A DNA stretch of 64,000 nucleotides from Bradyrhizobium australiense (GCF_013114825.1 NZ_JAAVLX010000011.1:186001-250000), one strand, 5' to 3'; shown: positions 51,716-61,407, numbered from the stretch's first letter. A program made the numbers and translations. The notes: generated by a model not told the origin, from the letters alone.

Positions 51716-52591
51716 CTAGATCTTTGCCATCTCCGCGCGATACCAGTGGCCAATCTCGCTGGCCGTCATCAGCGCCACGCCGTCGTGACCCAGGACATAG
51801 TCGAGCAACGCCTCCAGATATTTGATGCGATGCGGCACGCCCGTGATATACGGGTGAACTGAGATCGCCATGATCCGCGCGTTCGATGCGCCTTCGAGAT
51901 ATAGCCGGTCGAACTGATCGGTGCAGCGTTTCAGGAACTGCTCGGAAGACAGATGCTGCAGCGCGTGGATGACGATGTCATTGGTTTCGACTGAATAGGG
52001 AATCGTGGTGATGGTGCCGTGAGGCGTGGCGATGTCCTGCGGCAGATCATCGATCACCCAGTCCGCGACATACTCGATGCCGTTGAGGCGCAGCAGATCG
52101 AGGGTTTCCTCTGTCTCCGTGAGACCGGGGCTTTCCCATGACCGCGGCGGCTTGCTTGCAAATTTCGAAATTGTCTCGACCGATCGTTTGATGGCATCCG
52201 CCTGGTTCTCGATCTTATGCATCGGCCCCTGCACGAAACCGTGGCCCATGAATTCAAAGCCGGCGTCGAGCGCGGCGGAAGCGACACGCGGGTAGGCGTT
52301 GCAGACGTTGGCATTGAGCGCCAACGTTACGGGTATTCTGCGCTCGGTCAGTGCCTTGAACTGTCGCCAGAAGCCGGCGCGCATCCCGTATTCGTGCCAG
52401 GACCAGTTCGGCACGTCTGGCAACAGCGGCTGGCCCATCGGCGGGCTCAACACGGTGCGAGGCATCGCGTTCTCGATCCGCCACTCCTCGACATTGAGGA
52501 TGACCCATACCGCGAGTTTCTTGCCGCCGGGAAGCGTCAGCTTCGGTCGGTCGACTTGCGCTTGATAGGGAATGCGATCGCTCAGTGCCAC
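51716..52591 (-). CDS. Polysaccharide deacetylase family protein, PuuE-like
   Basis: A 291-residue protein with the NodB-type barrel. It reads AVWVILNVEEWRIENAMPRT, then TLALNANVCNAYPRVASAAL, and FEFMGHGFVQGPMHKI, where the His lies in the metal-binding region. SVHPYITGVPHRIKYLEALL supplies a later histidine. This sub-group, with WSWHEYGMRAGFWR, includes cyclic amide hydrolases such as the cofactor-independent allantoinase PuuE rather than true chitin deacetylases. It follows the LLM gene by 18 bases on the same strand. Confidence 0.82.
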   Translation of the reverse strand: MALSDRIPYQAQVDRPKLTLPGGKKLAVWVILNVEEWRIENAMPRTVLSPPMGQPLLPDVPNWSWHEYGMRAGFWRQFKALTERRIPVTLALNANVCNAYPRVASAALDAGFEFMGHGFVQGPMHKIENQADAIKRSVETISKFASKPPRSWESPGLTETEETLDLLRLNGIEYVADWVIDDLPQDIATPHGTITTIPYSVETNDIVIHALQHLSSEQFLKRCTDQFDRLYLEGASNARIMAISVHPYITGVPHRIKYLEALLDYVLGHDGVALMTASEIGHWYRAEMAKI

Positions 52592-52609
52592 GGCAAGCTC
52601 CCCCGCGGA

Positions 52610-53716
52610 TTATTCGGCGGCTTTGGAACCGCTGGATGCGCCGGCATTGATCCTCGGCACTACCTTTTCAGCCATCAGGATCATTGACCGACGTCCCAGT
52701 TCGCGGTCTTTCCAGTCCTTGCCGGCATAGAGCAGCGTGCCGAAGGGGCCGGTCTCTTCCTGAAAAGCCAGCAGTTGATCCGCCACGCTTTCCGGCGTGC
52801 CATGAATGATCAGCTTGTCGCAGATCGACTCCAGCGTCACCTCATCGTCGGGCTGATCGCGACGCGTCTTGAACAGTTCTATACGGCCACCGCGCTTCAG
52901 CTTGGTGAACAGCGAGCGATAATAATAAACATAAGGCCCATTCGGATCGGTGGCGTAGGCCTTCGCTGTTGCTGCGTCCTTGGCGACGAACACGCTCTTG
53001 GCAACGCGCCAATTTGCTGTATCCGCAGGCCGGCCGGCGCGTTCGCATCCCTCTACGTATTTCGGCCAATGGCTTTTTACCCAGGCCGGCATCAGGAAAT
53101 TCGCCGAGATTGGTTCCCAACCGCGGGCGGCGGCTTCCGTCACACCCTTTGAAAACGGCGCCACCGCAGTGACCACGATCGGCGGGTGCGGCCGCTGCAA
53201 TGGGCGCGGAATGAAGCCCTGGCCGATGTCTTCGATCAGAGTTTTCTGAACCGATATATTCCAGAATTGGCCTTGCAGATTATAGGGCGGCTCGCCCGCC
53301 CAGATCTGAAGCACCTGATTGATCGCCTCCAGGAACATGGCATTCCTATCCGCCTCGAGATTGCCGAACACTTCCGCGTCTGATAGCAGGCCGCCGGGGC
53401 TGATGCCGAAGATAAGGCGTCCGTCGAGCATATGATCAAGCATCGCGATCGAGGCTGCAATCGCGGCCGGGTGAGCGTTCGGCATGTTGACGGTGCCGGT
53501 GCCGAGCTTGATCTGCCTGGTCGCCGCGGCGAGCCAGGCGATGAAGGCCATGCAGGAAGTGATATTCTCGGCCTTGTCGGTGACGTGCTCGCCGACATAG
53601 GCTTCGGTGAAGCCGAGTTCATCGGCCAGCAGGAAAGCCTCGCGATCCTCCTTGAGCGAAAGCCGCCAATCCTTATCGACAGGATGGATCGGCATCGTGA
53701 AGAACCCAAGCTTCAT
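52610..53716 (-). CDS. LLM-class flavin-dependent oxidoreductase
   Basis: A 368-residue luciferase-like TIM barrel. KLGFFTMPIHPVDKDW starts the barrel; EAYVGEHVTDKAENITSCMAF is the typical second strand, and GTGTVNMPNAHPAAIAASIAMLDHML follows. IIHGTPESVADQLLAFQEETGPFGTLL closes it. Such enzymes use FMNH2 to oxidise ketones, sulfonates or hydrocarbons; the same flavin reductase at 51109 might serve it. The start at 53716 follows GGGAAG. It is divergent from the molybdenum hydroxylase operon. Confidence 0.85.
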   Translation of the reverse strand: MKLGFFTMPIHPVDKDWRLSLKEDREAFLLADELGFTEAYVGEHVTDKAENITSCMAFIAWLAAATRQIKLGTGTVNMPNAHPAAIAASIAMLDHMLDGRLIFGISPGGLLSDAEVFGNLEADRNAMFLEAINQVLQIWAGEPPYNLQGQFWNISVQKTLIEDIGQGFIPRPLQRPHPPIVVTAVAPFSKGVTEAAARGWEPISANFLMPAWVKSHWPKYVEGCERAGRPADTANWRVAKSVFVAKDAATAKAYATDPNGPYVYYYRSLFTKLKRGGRIELFKTRRDQPDDEVTLESICDKLIIHGTPESVADQLLAFQEETGPFGTLLYAGKDWKDRELGRRSMILMAEKVVPRINAGASSGSKAAE

Positions 53717-53888
53717 GGTCTGCTCTTCCCCAAGGCAGGCTTTTGGTTTGGACAGAACGTGCGTCGTTCGTCGCTCGAAAACAAGCTCAAAGTCGCAATT
53801 ATCATCCGATAACAACTTGACCTTTGGCGGGCTCAGCCGTCTAATCCCGCGAAAATGCCGACAGTTGGCCGAGGAGGTCACGCCCAGA

Positions 53889-54770
53889 ATGAAAGCCTCG
53901 GCTTTCGCTTACGCTCGCGCAACCAGCGTCGAAAATGCGCTGGATTTGCTGAGCGTGCATGGCGAAGCGGCCAAGCTATTGTCGGGCGGTCAGAGCCTGT
54001 TGCCGGCGATGAATCTGCGCCTGATCGCACCCGAACTCCTAGTCGATGTCAGCCAGTTGGTCGAGTTGCGCGGGATTGTGGTGAAGGAGGGAGTCGTCAC
54101 CATCGGTGCACTGACACGTCACGCCGATCTCTTGAAGTCCCCCGAAATAGCAGCCCATGCGCCGTTGCTGATGGATGCGGTCGCCCATGTCGCCCATCCC
54201 GCGATCCGCAACCGCGGCACCATCGGGGGAAGCCTCGCGCATGCAGACCCAGCCTCCGAACTCCCGGCCTGCATGCTCACACTTGGCGCCACCATCATTG
54301 CCCGCGGTCCGAGCGGCGAGCGGCGGATTGCGGCAAACGAGTTCTTCGTTGGGATCTACGAAACTGCGCTTACGCCGCAGGAACTGCTGGTTGCCGTCGA
54401 GTTGCCGGTGACGCCAATAAACTCGACGCATTTCTTTCATGAGTTCGCCCGTCGGCATGGCGATTACGCCATCGTCGGCTTAGCGGCGCAGGCCTCCGTC
54501 AAGGATGGGGGCTTCGCCGATCTTCGCCTTGGCTTCTTTGCCGTCGGCGATCGCCCGTTGCTGGCTAACTCTGCAAGCAAGCTGGTCGACGTCGTCATCA
54601 CGTCTGCGGTGTTGACTGAGGCAGCTTCCGCATTGGATGACGAACTCGATCCGCTGGAGGATCAACAGGCGACACCCGCTATGCGGCGACTTCTGGCGAA
54701 GGTCCTGCTGACACGTTGTGTATTCGCGCTGCTCGCCCGCCCTGATCTGTGCGCGGGAGTGTCAGCGTGA
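53889..54770 (+). CDS. Molybdenum hydroxylase FAD subunit (CoxM-like)
   Basis: A 293-residue FAD-binding subunit of a xanthine-oxidase-family enzyme. The FAD motifs are AKLLSGGQSLLPAMNLRL and NRGTIGGSLAHADPASELPA. The C-terminal part carries the CoxM domain. The ATG at 53889 follows GAGGAGG at a slightly long distance. Its stop overlaps the iron-sulfur gene start (GTGA). Confidence 0.9.
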   Translation: MKASAFAYARATSVENALDLLSVHGEAAKLLSGGQSLLPAMNLRLIAPELLVDVSQLVELRGIVVKEGVVTIGALTRHADLLKSPEIAAHAPLLMDAVAHVAHPAIRNRGTIGGSLAHADPASELPACMLTLGATIIARGPSGERRIAANEFFVGIYETALTPQELLVAVELPVTPINSTHFFHEFARRHGDYAIVGLAAQASVKDGGFADLRLGFFAVGDRPLLANSASKLVDVVITSAVLTEAASALDDELDPLEDQQATPAMRRLLAKVLLTRCVFALLARPDLCAGVSA

Positions 54771-55252
54771 CGGCTGCGGTTGCGATTTCGCTAAGTGTCA
54801 ATGGGGAGCGTGTAGAGGCGAATGTACTGCCGCGCCTGAATCTGGCAGATTTTCTTCGCGAGCATCTCAAGCTGACCGGCACGCATGTCGGTTGCGAACA
54901 TGGCGTGTGCGGCGCATGCACGGTGCGGGTCAATGGCGATATCGTCCGTTCCTGCCTGCTGCTTGCAGTACAGACGCACAATGCGACGGTAGAGACGATC
55001 GAGGGGTTGTCCGACAGCGGTGAGATTGCTGATTTGCAGTCTGCATTTCGAGAACGTAACGCACTGCAATGCGGCTTCTGTACGCCGGGAATGCTGATGG
55101 CGGCGCAGGATCTGCTGAAACAATCGCCGTCTCCGGATCGGGGACAGATCCGCGAACATCTTGCCGGCAACTATTGTCGCTGTACCGGCTACCAGGCAAT
55201 CGTCGACGCCATCGAGAGCGCCGCGTGGGCACGCGCAGGGCGCCTGCCATGA
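54767..55252 (+). CDS. Molybdenum hydroxylase iron-sulfur subunit (CoxS-like)
   Basis: A 161-residue protein with two [2Fe-2S] clusters. The plant-type cluster uses CEHGVCGACTVRVNGDIVRSC and the second uses CGFCTPGM plus CRCTG. The start is a GTG at 54767 that overlaps the previous stop. It passes electrons from the molybdenum subunit to FAD. Confidence 0.93.
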   Translation: MTAAVAISLSVNGERVEANVLPRLNLADFLREHLKLTGTHVGCEHGVCGACTVRVNGDIVRSCLLLAVQTHNATVETIEGLSDSGEIADLQSAFRERNALQCGFCTPGMLMAAQDLLKQSPSPDRGQIREHLAGNYCRCTGYQAIVDAIESAAWARAGRLP

Positions 55253-57642
55253 CATCAGACAAGGCAAATCCGGAAGCGCTTTCTGCGTTGGATCGCCCGA
55301 ACTCCTACATTGGCAGGACAGTGCCGCGGCCGAACCTCGATCGGCTGATGCAGGGGCGCGGGCTCTACGTCAGCGATGTCGAGCTCCCGCGTATGGCGCA
55401 TGTCGTGTTCCTACGCTCGCCGCATGCGCATGCGAGGATCATCAGCATCGATGCTTCGGCGGCCAAGCAGATGCCGGGAGTGATCGCCGTTGTTTCAGGC
55501 AGGGAGCTGTCGACTGTCATCACGCCGTGGGTCGGCGTGCTCTCGCATTTGAAGGGCCTCAAATCCGCGCCGCAAAGTGCTATCGCGGTCGACCGAGTGT
55601 GCTGGCAGGGTGAAGCGGTCGCGGCCGTGGTGGCGGCCAGCCGCGCACAGGCCGAGGACGCGGCAGAGCATGTTTTGGTTAAATATGAAGGACTGCACGC
55701 CGTAACGGACATGCGCACCGCGCTCGATCCGGCAACACCCGTGATCCATGCCTCCCTCGGCGACAATCTGGCCTTCGAACGCATTCACGATGCGGGCGCC
55801 GTCGATCAGGCTTTTGCCGAATCCGACGAAGTGGTCGACGCAGAGTTCGTTTTCGGACGGCACACCGGCGTGACGCTGGAACCCCGTGCGGTGGTAGCAG
55901 ACTGGAACGTCGCAGAAGCCAGACTGACCATCTATCAAGGCACGCAGGCGCCGCATATGGTGCAGAATATTGCAGCACTCCATCTTGGCTTGAAAGAATC
56001 GCAGGTCCGCGTCGTCTGCAAGGACGTCGGCGGCTCCTTCGGTATCAAAGTCCATATCTATGCCGACGAGATGGCGACTTACGCACTATCCAAACTCCTG
56101 CGGCGTCCGGTTAAATTCGTCGCAGACCGGGTCGAGAGCTTCAACACCGACATTCATGCCCGCGACCATCGCTGCAAGGGAAAAATCGGCGTCAAGCGCG
56201 ATGGCACCATCACGGCATTCGAGATCGACGATCTTACGGGCATCGGGCCTTATTCGATGTATCCGCGCACCAGCGCGATCGAGGCCAATCAGGTCGTCAA
56301 TCTCGTCGGCGGGCCCTATGTGACCGGAAATTACCGTGCTCGTGCCCGCGTCGTATTCCAGAACAAGAACGTGATGTGCCAGTATCGAGCCGTTGGCCAT
56401 CCGATCGCCTGCTCGGTGACGGAAGGCCTGGTCGACCTGGCAGCCATGAAGATTGGCTTGGATCCACTTGAAATCCGTCGCCGCAATCTGATTGCCGACA
56501 ACGCCTACCCATGCGCCTCGCCATCAGGTCTGCGCTTCGAGCAATTGTCGCACCATGCGGCGCTCGCCAAGCTCGTCCAGATGATGGATTATGATGCGTT
56601 ACGCGCTGAGCAGGCCGCCCTGCGAGTGAAGAACGTCCATCGTGGCATCGGCATTGCCAGCTTTATCGAAGTTACCAATCCCAGCGCGGCGTTTTATGGC
56701 GTAGGCGGTGCGAAGATATCCTCGCAGGATGGTGTCGCGGTGCGGCTTGACGCGCAGGGGTCAGTGATCTGTCAAACAAGTATCACCGAGCAGGGACAGG
56801 GATCGGAATCGCTCACTGCACAGATCGTTGGAAGCGTGCTCGGCGTCTCCATGGATCGCGTCCGTGTGATTTTGGGCGACACGGACAATACGCCGTATGG
56901 CGGGGGCACCTGGGCCTCGCGTGGTGCCGGCATTGGCGGCGAGGCCGCACTGCAGGCCACCAAGGTACTGCGCAAGAACATACTCGACATCGCAGCCGCC
57001 ATCCTCCAGTCCACGCCGGGCGAGCTCGACATCGTCAACAACGCGGTAGTAAAGGTCGCCGATGGCGCGCCGCGGATCGATTTGAGCGAACTCGCGCGCA
57101 TTGTCTATTTCCGCCCTGACACGCTGCCGCCCGGCGTTCAGCCGGAACTGATGGCGACCAGGCACTTTGTCCCGCGCGAATACCCCTTCGCCTTCACCAA
57201 TGGCGTTCAGGCATCGTGGCTGGAGCTCGATACCGATACCGGTTTTGTGAAGCTGCTGAAGCATTGGGTGGTCGAGGATTGCGGCACGATTATCAACCCT
57301 CAACTGGTCGATGAGCAGATCAGGGGCGGCGTGGTGCAGGGGCTTGGTGCCGCGCTGTTCGAGAAATGCGTGTACGACGAACGTGGCCAGCTCACCAACG
57401 CCAATATGGCCGACTATCTGGTTCCGATGTCCGGTGAAATGCCGGACATCGATGTCGGGCACGTGGTTTCACCGACATTGGAATCGGAGCTGGGTGCAAA
57501 GGGCGCCGGGGAGGCCGGTACCGCAGGTGCGGCGGCCGCCGTTACCAATGCGGTCAACGACGCACTCAAGCCGTTTGGAGCAATCGTTACCGAGATTCCC
57601 CTCACGCCTCAGGTTATCCTGACCGCCCTGGGACGAATCTGA
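55249..57642 (+). CDS. Molybdenum hydroxylase large subunit (CoxL/XdhB-like)
   Basis: A 797-residue catalytic subunit. Molybdopterin-contact motifs include KDVGGSFGIKVHIYADE, GQGSESLTAQIVG, GAGIGGEAAL and the C-terminal GAKGAGEAGTAGAAAAVTNA with the base Glu. The active-site loop reads MCQYRAVGHPIACSVTE. Carbon monoxide dehydrogenase has AYxCSFR and the form II group AYxGAGR here, so this is neither in the strict sense. It starts with ATGA overlapping the iron-sulfur gene. Hydroxylation of an aldehyde, N-heterocycle or similar is expected. Confidence 0.9.
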   Translation: MTSDKANPEALSALDRPNSYIGRTVPRPNLDRLMQGRGLYVSDVELPRMAHVVFLRSPHAHARIISIDASAAKQMPGVIAVVSGRELSTVITPWVGVLSHLKGLKSAPQSAIAVDRVCWQGEAVAAVVAASRAQAEDAAEHVLVKYEGLHAVTDMRTALDPATPVIHASLGDNLAFERIHDAGAVDQAFAESDEVVDAEFVFGRHTGVTLEPRAVVADWNVAEARLTIYQGTQAPHMVQNIAALHLGLKESQVRVVCKDVGGSFGIKVHIYADEMATYALSKLLRRPVKFVADRVESFNTDIHARDHRCKGKIGVKRDGTITAFEIDDLTGIGPYSMYPRTSAIEANQVVNLVGGPYVTGNYRARARVVFQNKNVMCQYRAVGHPIACSVTEGLVDLAAMKIGLDPLEIRRRNLIADNAYPCASPSGLRFEQLSHHAALAKLVQMMDYDALRAEQAALRVKNVHRGIGIASFIEVTNPSAAFYGVGGAKISSQDGVAVRLDAQGSVICQTSITEQGQGSESLTAQIVGSVLGVSMDRVRVILGDTDNTPYGGGTWASRGAGIGGEAALQATKVLRKNILDIAAAILQSTPGELDIVNNAVVKVADGAPRIDLSELARIVYFRPDTLPPGVQPELMATRHFVPREYPFAFTNGVQASWLELDTDTGFVKLLKHWVVEDCGTIINPQLVDEQIRGGVVQGLGAALFEKCVYDERGQLTNANMADYLVPMSGEMPDIDVGHVVSPTLESELGAKGAGEAGTAGAAAAVTNAVNDALKPFGAIVTEIPLTPQVILTALGRI

Positions 57643-57704
57643 TCCGAGCGCGATAACATCGATCAGGAAGAGCAGGGCGTCCTATCGACCGAGCTCAGCG
57701 CACC

Positions 57705-58130
57705 ATGCAAACCGAATCCAATGAAGTCCTTTACGATGTGACTGACCATATCGCCGTCATCACGCTCAATGCATCCGAGCACATGAATACGATTTCAGGT
57801 CCCATGCTGAATGTTCTGATGCGGCTGCTCGTCAGGTCAACGAGGATGGGGACCATCGTTGTGTAATCCTCACAGGCAATGGGCGCGCATTTTGTGCCGG
57901 TTTGGATTTGCAGAAAGAGCGCAGCGGCGATGGTCTCAGTGCGGCTTCGTCATCGACCTTGCTTGACCTGCGAAATACGCCGTCGACCGTCCGGCAAGCG
58001 ATGGACAAGCCGAGGATTTGCGCTGTGAATGGCGGGGCCGTAGGGTACGGCATAGATGCGGCGCTCGGCTGCGACATTCGCATCATGTTTTCAAGGCGGG
58101 CATTTGGCACATGGACCGCCAGAATCTCCT
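57705..58130 (+). pseudogene. Enoyl-CoA hydratase, frameshifted and 3'-truncated
   Basis: The start reads MQTESNEVLYDVTDHIAVIT, LNASEHMNTISGPML. One base is missing near 57822-57826, after which the second frame continues AARQVNEDGDHRCVILTGNG and RAFCAGLDL, then AVNGGAVGYGIDAALGCDIRI. Both oxyanion-hole motifs of the crotonase fold are thus present. Homology stops near 58130, about halfway through the family length. A real pseudogene. It follows the molybdenum hydroxylase by 62 bases. Confidence 0.75.
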
Positions 58131-58562
58131 CACGCAAGCGAACACGCGCCCATCGTGCGTCGTCATCCCCGCGTGCAATTGATCGCAACGGGGCATGTCC
58201 ATCGCGCGGCACTGACCATGTTTGCCGGCGTGCCGACCACGATCTGTCCCGCCCCGAACCGTGCCGTCGATCTCGATCTGGCTGAAGTGCGTGAAGCGCT
58301 TCCTTCAAGGTGGAGCCGCTGGCCTTCCACCCCCACAGCTGGTTTCCGGGCGAGGGATTCAGCACTATCGTTACCCATCAAGTCCCGGTAGGCACCTTCG
58401 GCGGCCTACACCCGTTTTTTTGGGCCAGATGGGAAGCTGTTGTAGCCGTGCGGCATTCCTCGGCAGGACCGCCGATTGCATAAGCTGAAGATCGGGCGCA
58501 ATCTTTCCCAAAAGGCGGCCGCAACTCTAAGATTTGTGCCGCTCATACAAATGGGGGAAATG
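58131..58562. other. Degenerate region before the Bug-type binding protein
   Basis: No intact gene. Frames are open on both strands for stretches, with fragments such as FGAGQIVVGTPANMV on the minus strand that look like protein but lack a start and context. It is probably the remains of deleted genes. Confidence 0.35.
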
Positions 58563-59531
58563 ATGCGGCCGCTTTATCTGGTGATTCCAATGCTTGCCTT
58601 GCTTTTGAGCCATTATGCGATGGCGCAGGGGAGCTATCCGGACCGCCCCATCAAGATGATTGTGCCGCTGGCCGCGGCAAGTGCGGTCGACGTCGCTGCG
58701 CGGATCGTCACCCAGAAGATGGCCGACAATATGGGCCAGCAAGTCGTAATCCTGAACCAGCCGGGCGCTTCAGGGCTGATCGGGGCGGAGGCCGTCGCCC
58801 GCGCCGAACCTGATGGCTATACGATTGGTGGGTTCAATGACAGCATCATGACAATGGTGCCGAACCTGCAGTCCAAGATGCGCTGGGACATCCTGAAGGA
58901 CTTCGAGCCCGTGTCGCTGGTTGCGACGGTGGAGTGGGGACTGGTTGCCAACAATCAGGCGAGCTTCAAGAACGCAGCAGATCTGATCGCGGCCGCGAAG
59001 GCGACGCCCGGCAAGATCGATTATGGCTCGGGCGGGCCGGGAAGCCCACAGCATCTGGCGATGGCAATGTTTGCGTCGGCCGCCGGCATATCGTTGACGC
59101 ATGTGCCTTATAAGGGGGCCACCCAGGCTGCAACCGACATCGCCGCCGGCCAGATTCCTGTAGGTTTCCAGGGCTTGGGCACGGTCGCAACGCTCGTGCG
59201 TGGCGGCCAACTCAAGCTGATCGGGGTAACCACCGAGAAGAGATTGTCGCAATTCCCTGACGTGCCGACCGTCTCGGAATCCGGTCTGCCCGGCTTCTTC
59301 TTCAATTCATGGTTCGCAATTCTTGCTCCCGCCCGTACCCCGAAGGATATTGTTGTCCGCCTGAACGCCGAGGTGCTGAAGGCGGTTGGCGATCCTGATG
59401 TGCGCCGCAAGCTTGAAGAGCTGGGTTTCGCCGTGCGCGGCAGTTCAGCGGAAGAGCTGCGCGCCATGACGCACGATCAGCTCGAGAAGTATGAGCGCGT
59501 GATCAGGGAAACGGGAATCGCCAAGGAATAG
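58563..59531 (+). CDS. Bug-family tricarboxylate transport substrate-binding protein
   Basis: A 322-residue periplasmic protein with a signal peptide (RPLYLVIPMLALLLSHYAMA). It reads SYPDRPIKMIVPLAAASAVD, then IVTQKMADNMGQQVVILNQPGASG (in two parts), the standard Bug (TctC) start. YKGATQAATDIAAGQIPVGF also matches. GGGGG lies 5 bases before the ATG at 58563. No TctA/TctB membrane genes are nearby, so it is an orphan, which is usual for this large family. It may also serve as a sensor. Confidence 0.88.
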   Translation: MRPLYLVIPMLALLLSHYAMAQGSYPDRPIKMIVPLAAASAVDVAARIVTQKMADNMGQQVVILNQPGASGLIGAEAVARAEPDGYTIGGFNDSIMTMVPNLQSKMRWDILKDFEPVSLVATVEWGLVANNQASFKNAADLIAAAKATPGKIDYGSGGPGSPQHLAMAMFASAAGISLTHVPYKGATQAATDIAAGQIPVGFQGLGTVATLVRGGQLKLIGVTTEKRLSQFPDVPTVSESGLPGFFFNSWFAILAPARTPKDIVVRLNAEVLKAVGDPDVRRKLEELGFAVRGSSAEELRAMTHDQLEKYERVIRETGIAKE

Positions 59532-59615
59532 TTGCCGACCGATGCACCACAGCGCCAGGGTCGGCAGCCTATCTCGTAATCAGTAGCAGGCGTAACGGCG
59601 GCCGTTGCGGCCGAC

Positions 59616-60595
59616 ATGGGAACAAGAGGCGATTCACTCAATCAAGCCCATCCTTATTCCAACATCATATTCGGCGGTTCAATTAGTCTCTGGCTTCTCG
59701 GAGGCATCACTGCAATCGTGCGCGGCACCGGCGACATGAAGACGCCGGCACGAATTGCCATTTTTCGAGCCGGTGCCGCGCTGCCACTATTTGGAATACT
59801 GATTTTTGGATGGGGGCCGGTCCCTGGATTTGGGATAGCCGGCGCCGCAGCCGCAATGCTGATCTACTACACCCTTGGCGTCGTCGGGCTGTTCGTTCAT
59901 TTGCAGTCCATCAAGAGTCCTATCCATCTCACCTGTTCCGCCTTCCGGTCACGGTAGCAGCTCTTCTCGGGTATTCTGAAAGTAGCGTTGCTCTCGTCGC
60001 TGCAGATACTGGTTTCCAATGTCGCGCCGATCGCAATAAAGGCCTATGTCGCCCACTTCGGTACTGAGGCGCTGGCTGGCTATGGCTTGGCTGCTGGCGT
60101 CGAGCTTCTTATTTCTTCCACGGCACTCGCCATCGGCGTAGGAACGACGACAATGATGGGGACCTGTGTTGGCGCTGGCCTCGAGGCGCGCGCACATCGT
60201 GTCACGCTTGTTTCTTGTTTGCTGGGAGCGGCTATCTTTGCTGCGATCGGACTCGGAGTTGCGCTTTCGGAAGATCGATCGCAGGTCTTTTTACACAAGT
60301 TGGACAAGTTGTCTTTGCGGAATCCAGCTATTTCTACGCGACGGGCCTGTTTTTCATGGCCGCGTTTGTGATTCTGTTTTCGGCCTATCACGGATGGGGA
60401 TGGGCGATGCCTCCGCTGCTTGCCGTTGGGGTTGCGATCGTTTGGCCGGCGGACGGATGCTGCAGCAGCAAGCGGCTAGACTCGACTTTTTATACTATCT
60501 TGTTGCAGGTTCCACGGTTATTGGCCGCGTTGACGCTCGGCATCATCTTCGCCTTCCGGCCGCCAAATCGACGCGTTTTGATGCTTTCCGGTTGA
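59616..60595 (+). pseudogene. MATE-family efflux protein remnant
   Basis: Pieces of a multidrug/toxic-compound exporter in several frames. IIFGGSISLWLLGGITAIVRGTGDMKTPA and GFGIAGAAAAMLIYYTLGVVGLF (each in parts) are in the first frame. ILVSNVAPIAIKAYVAHFGT and EALAGYGLAAGVELLISSTA follow in a second, and VVFAESSYFYATGLFFMAAF in a third. At least three frameshifts (near 59950, 60275 and 60440) and loss of the first 130-150 residues make it non-functional. Confidence 0.75.
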
Positions 60596-60657
60596 AAAGC
60601 CGGCCCGCGTTGATTACGGAAGGGCTGCAATCCCGTGTTCCCTGGAGTTTGACTGTC

Positions 60658-61392
60658 GTGCCTCAACGAAGGACGGGTGAAGCTCACGAATTTTCGAACG
60701 GCAAACTGTCGGTGCTGCGCAAGCACCCGTTTTTTGCCGACCTCGAGCCCGCGGCGTTCGAGCAGCTCTGCCGCTATGCCAAACATTCCACGTTGAAGCG
60801 GGGCGCCACGCTGTTCTCCAAGGGGGACCCCGGCAACAGCCTTTACGCAGTGATTTCGGGTACGGTGAAGATGAGTATTTCCTCGCCCGATGGTCGCAGC
60901 GCGATCCTGAACATCATCGAGCCTGGAGAAATCTTCGGCGAAATCGCACTGCTCGACGGCGGGGCTCGCTCGGCCGACGCCATCGCAAACTCCAATTGCG
61001 AGCTATTCGTCATTGATAGGCGCGAATTCATCCCCTTCGTGAAGGAGCAGCCAGGGCTGGCTATGAAGTTCATCGAGTTGCTCTGCGGGCGGTTGCGGTG
61101 GACCAGCGATCAGGTCGAGCAGATCATCCTGCAGAATTTGCCCGGGCGGCTGGCCAGCGCGTTGCTTCGCTTGTCCGAAAAACACAAACCTGCACAGCAG
61201 GGTCGAACCATCGCGATCACCCAGCAGGAGATCAGCGAGATGGTTGGCATGACCCGGGAGAGTATTAACAAGCAGTTGCGCGCCTGGGCGACCCGCGATT
61301 GGGTACGCCTCGAGCACGGTGCCATCGTCGTGCTGAATGCAGAGGCGCTTCGTGATCTGGCCGAAGCGGGATCCGGAAGCGAAGGCGAATAG
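60658..61392 (+). CDS. Crp/Fnr-family transcription regulator
   Basis: A 244-residue regulator. The cyclic-nucleotide-binding fold spans about 20-135 (FSKGDPGNSLYAVISGTVKM, GEIFGEIALLDGGARSADAI). The winged helix carries ITQQEISEMVGMTRESINKQL as recognition helix. No Fnr-type cysteine cluster is present. The residues that bind cAMP (GE-x(6-9)-RS/T) are partly kept: GEIALLDGGARSA. The start is a GTG at 60658 with GGAG upstream. It is the first intact gene after the MATE remnant. Confidence 0.87.
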   Translation: MPQRRTGEAHEFSNGKLSVLRKHPFFADLEPAAFEQLCRYAKHSTLKRGATLFSKGDPGNSLYAVISGTVKMSISSPDGRSAILNIIEPGEIFGEIALLDGGARSADAIANSNCELFVIDRREFIPFVKEQPGLAMKFIELLCGRLRWTSDQVEQIILQNLPGRLASALLRLSEKHKPAQQGRTIAITQQEISEMVGMTRESINKQLRAWATRDWVRLEHGAIVVLNAEALRDLAEAGSGSEGE

Positions 61393-61407
61393 GCCGTTCA
61401 TTTTCCT

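Noticed and set aside
53799..53812. TTATC-4-GATAA palindrome between the LLM and molybdenum hydroxylase genes
   Set aside because: Five-base arms are too short to separate from chance, and no regulator gene is adjacent.
55249..57642. Carbon monoxide dehydrogenase large subunit
   Set aside because: The AYxCSFR loop of true CO dehydrogenase is absent, so only the broader hydroxylase family is claimed.
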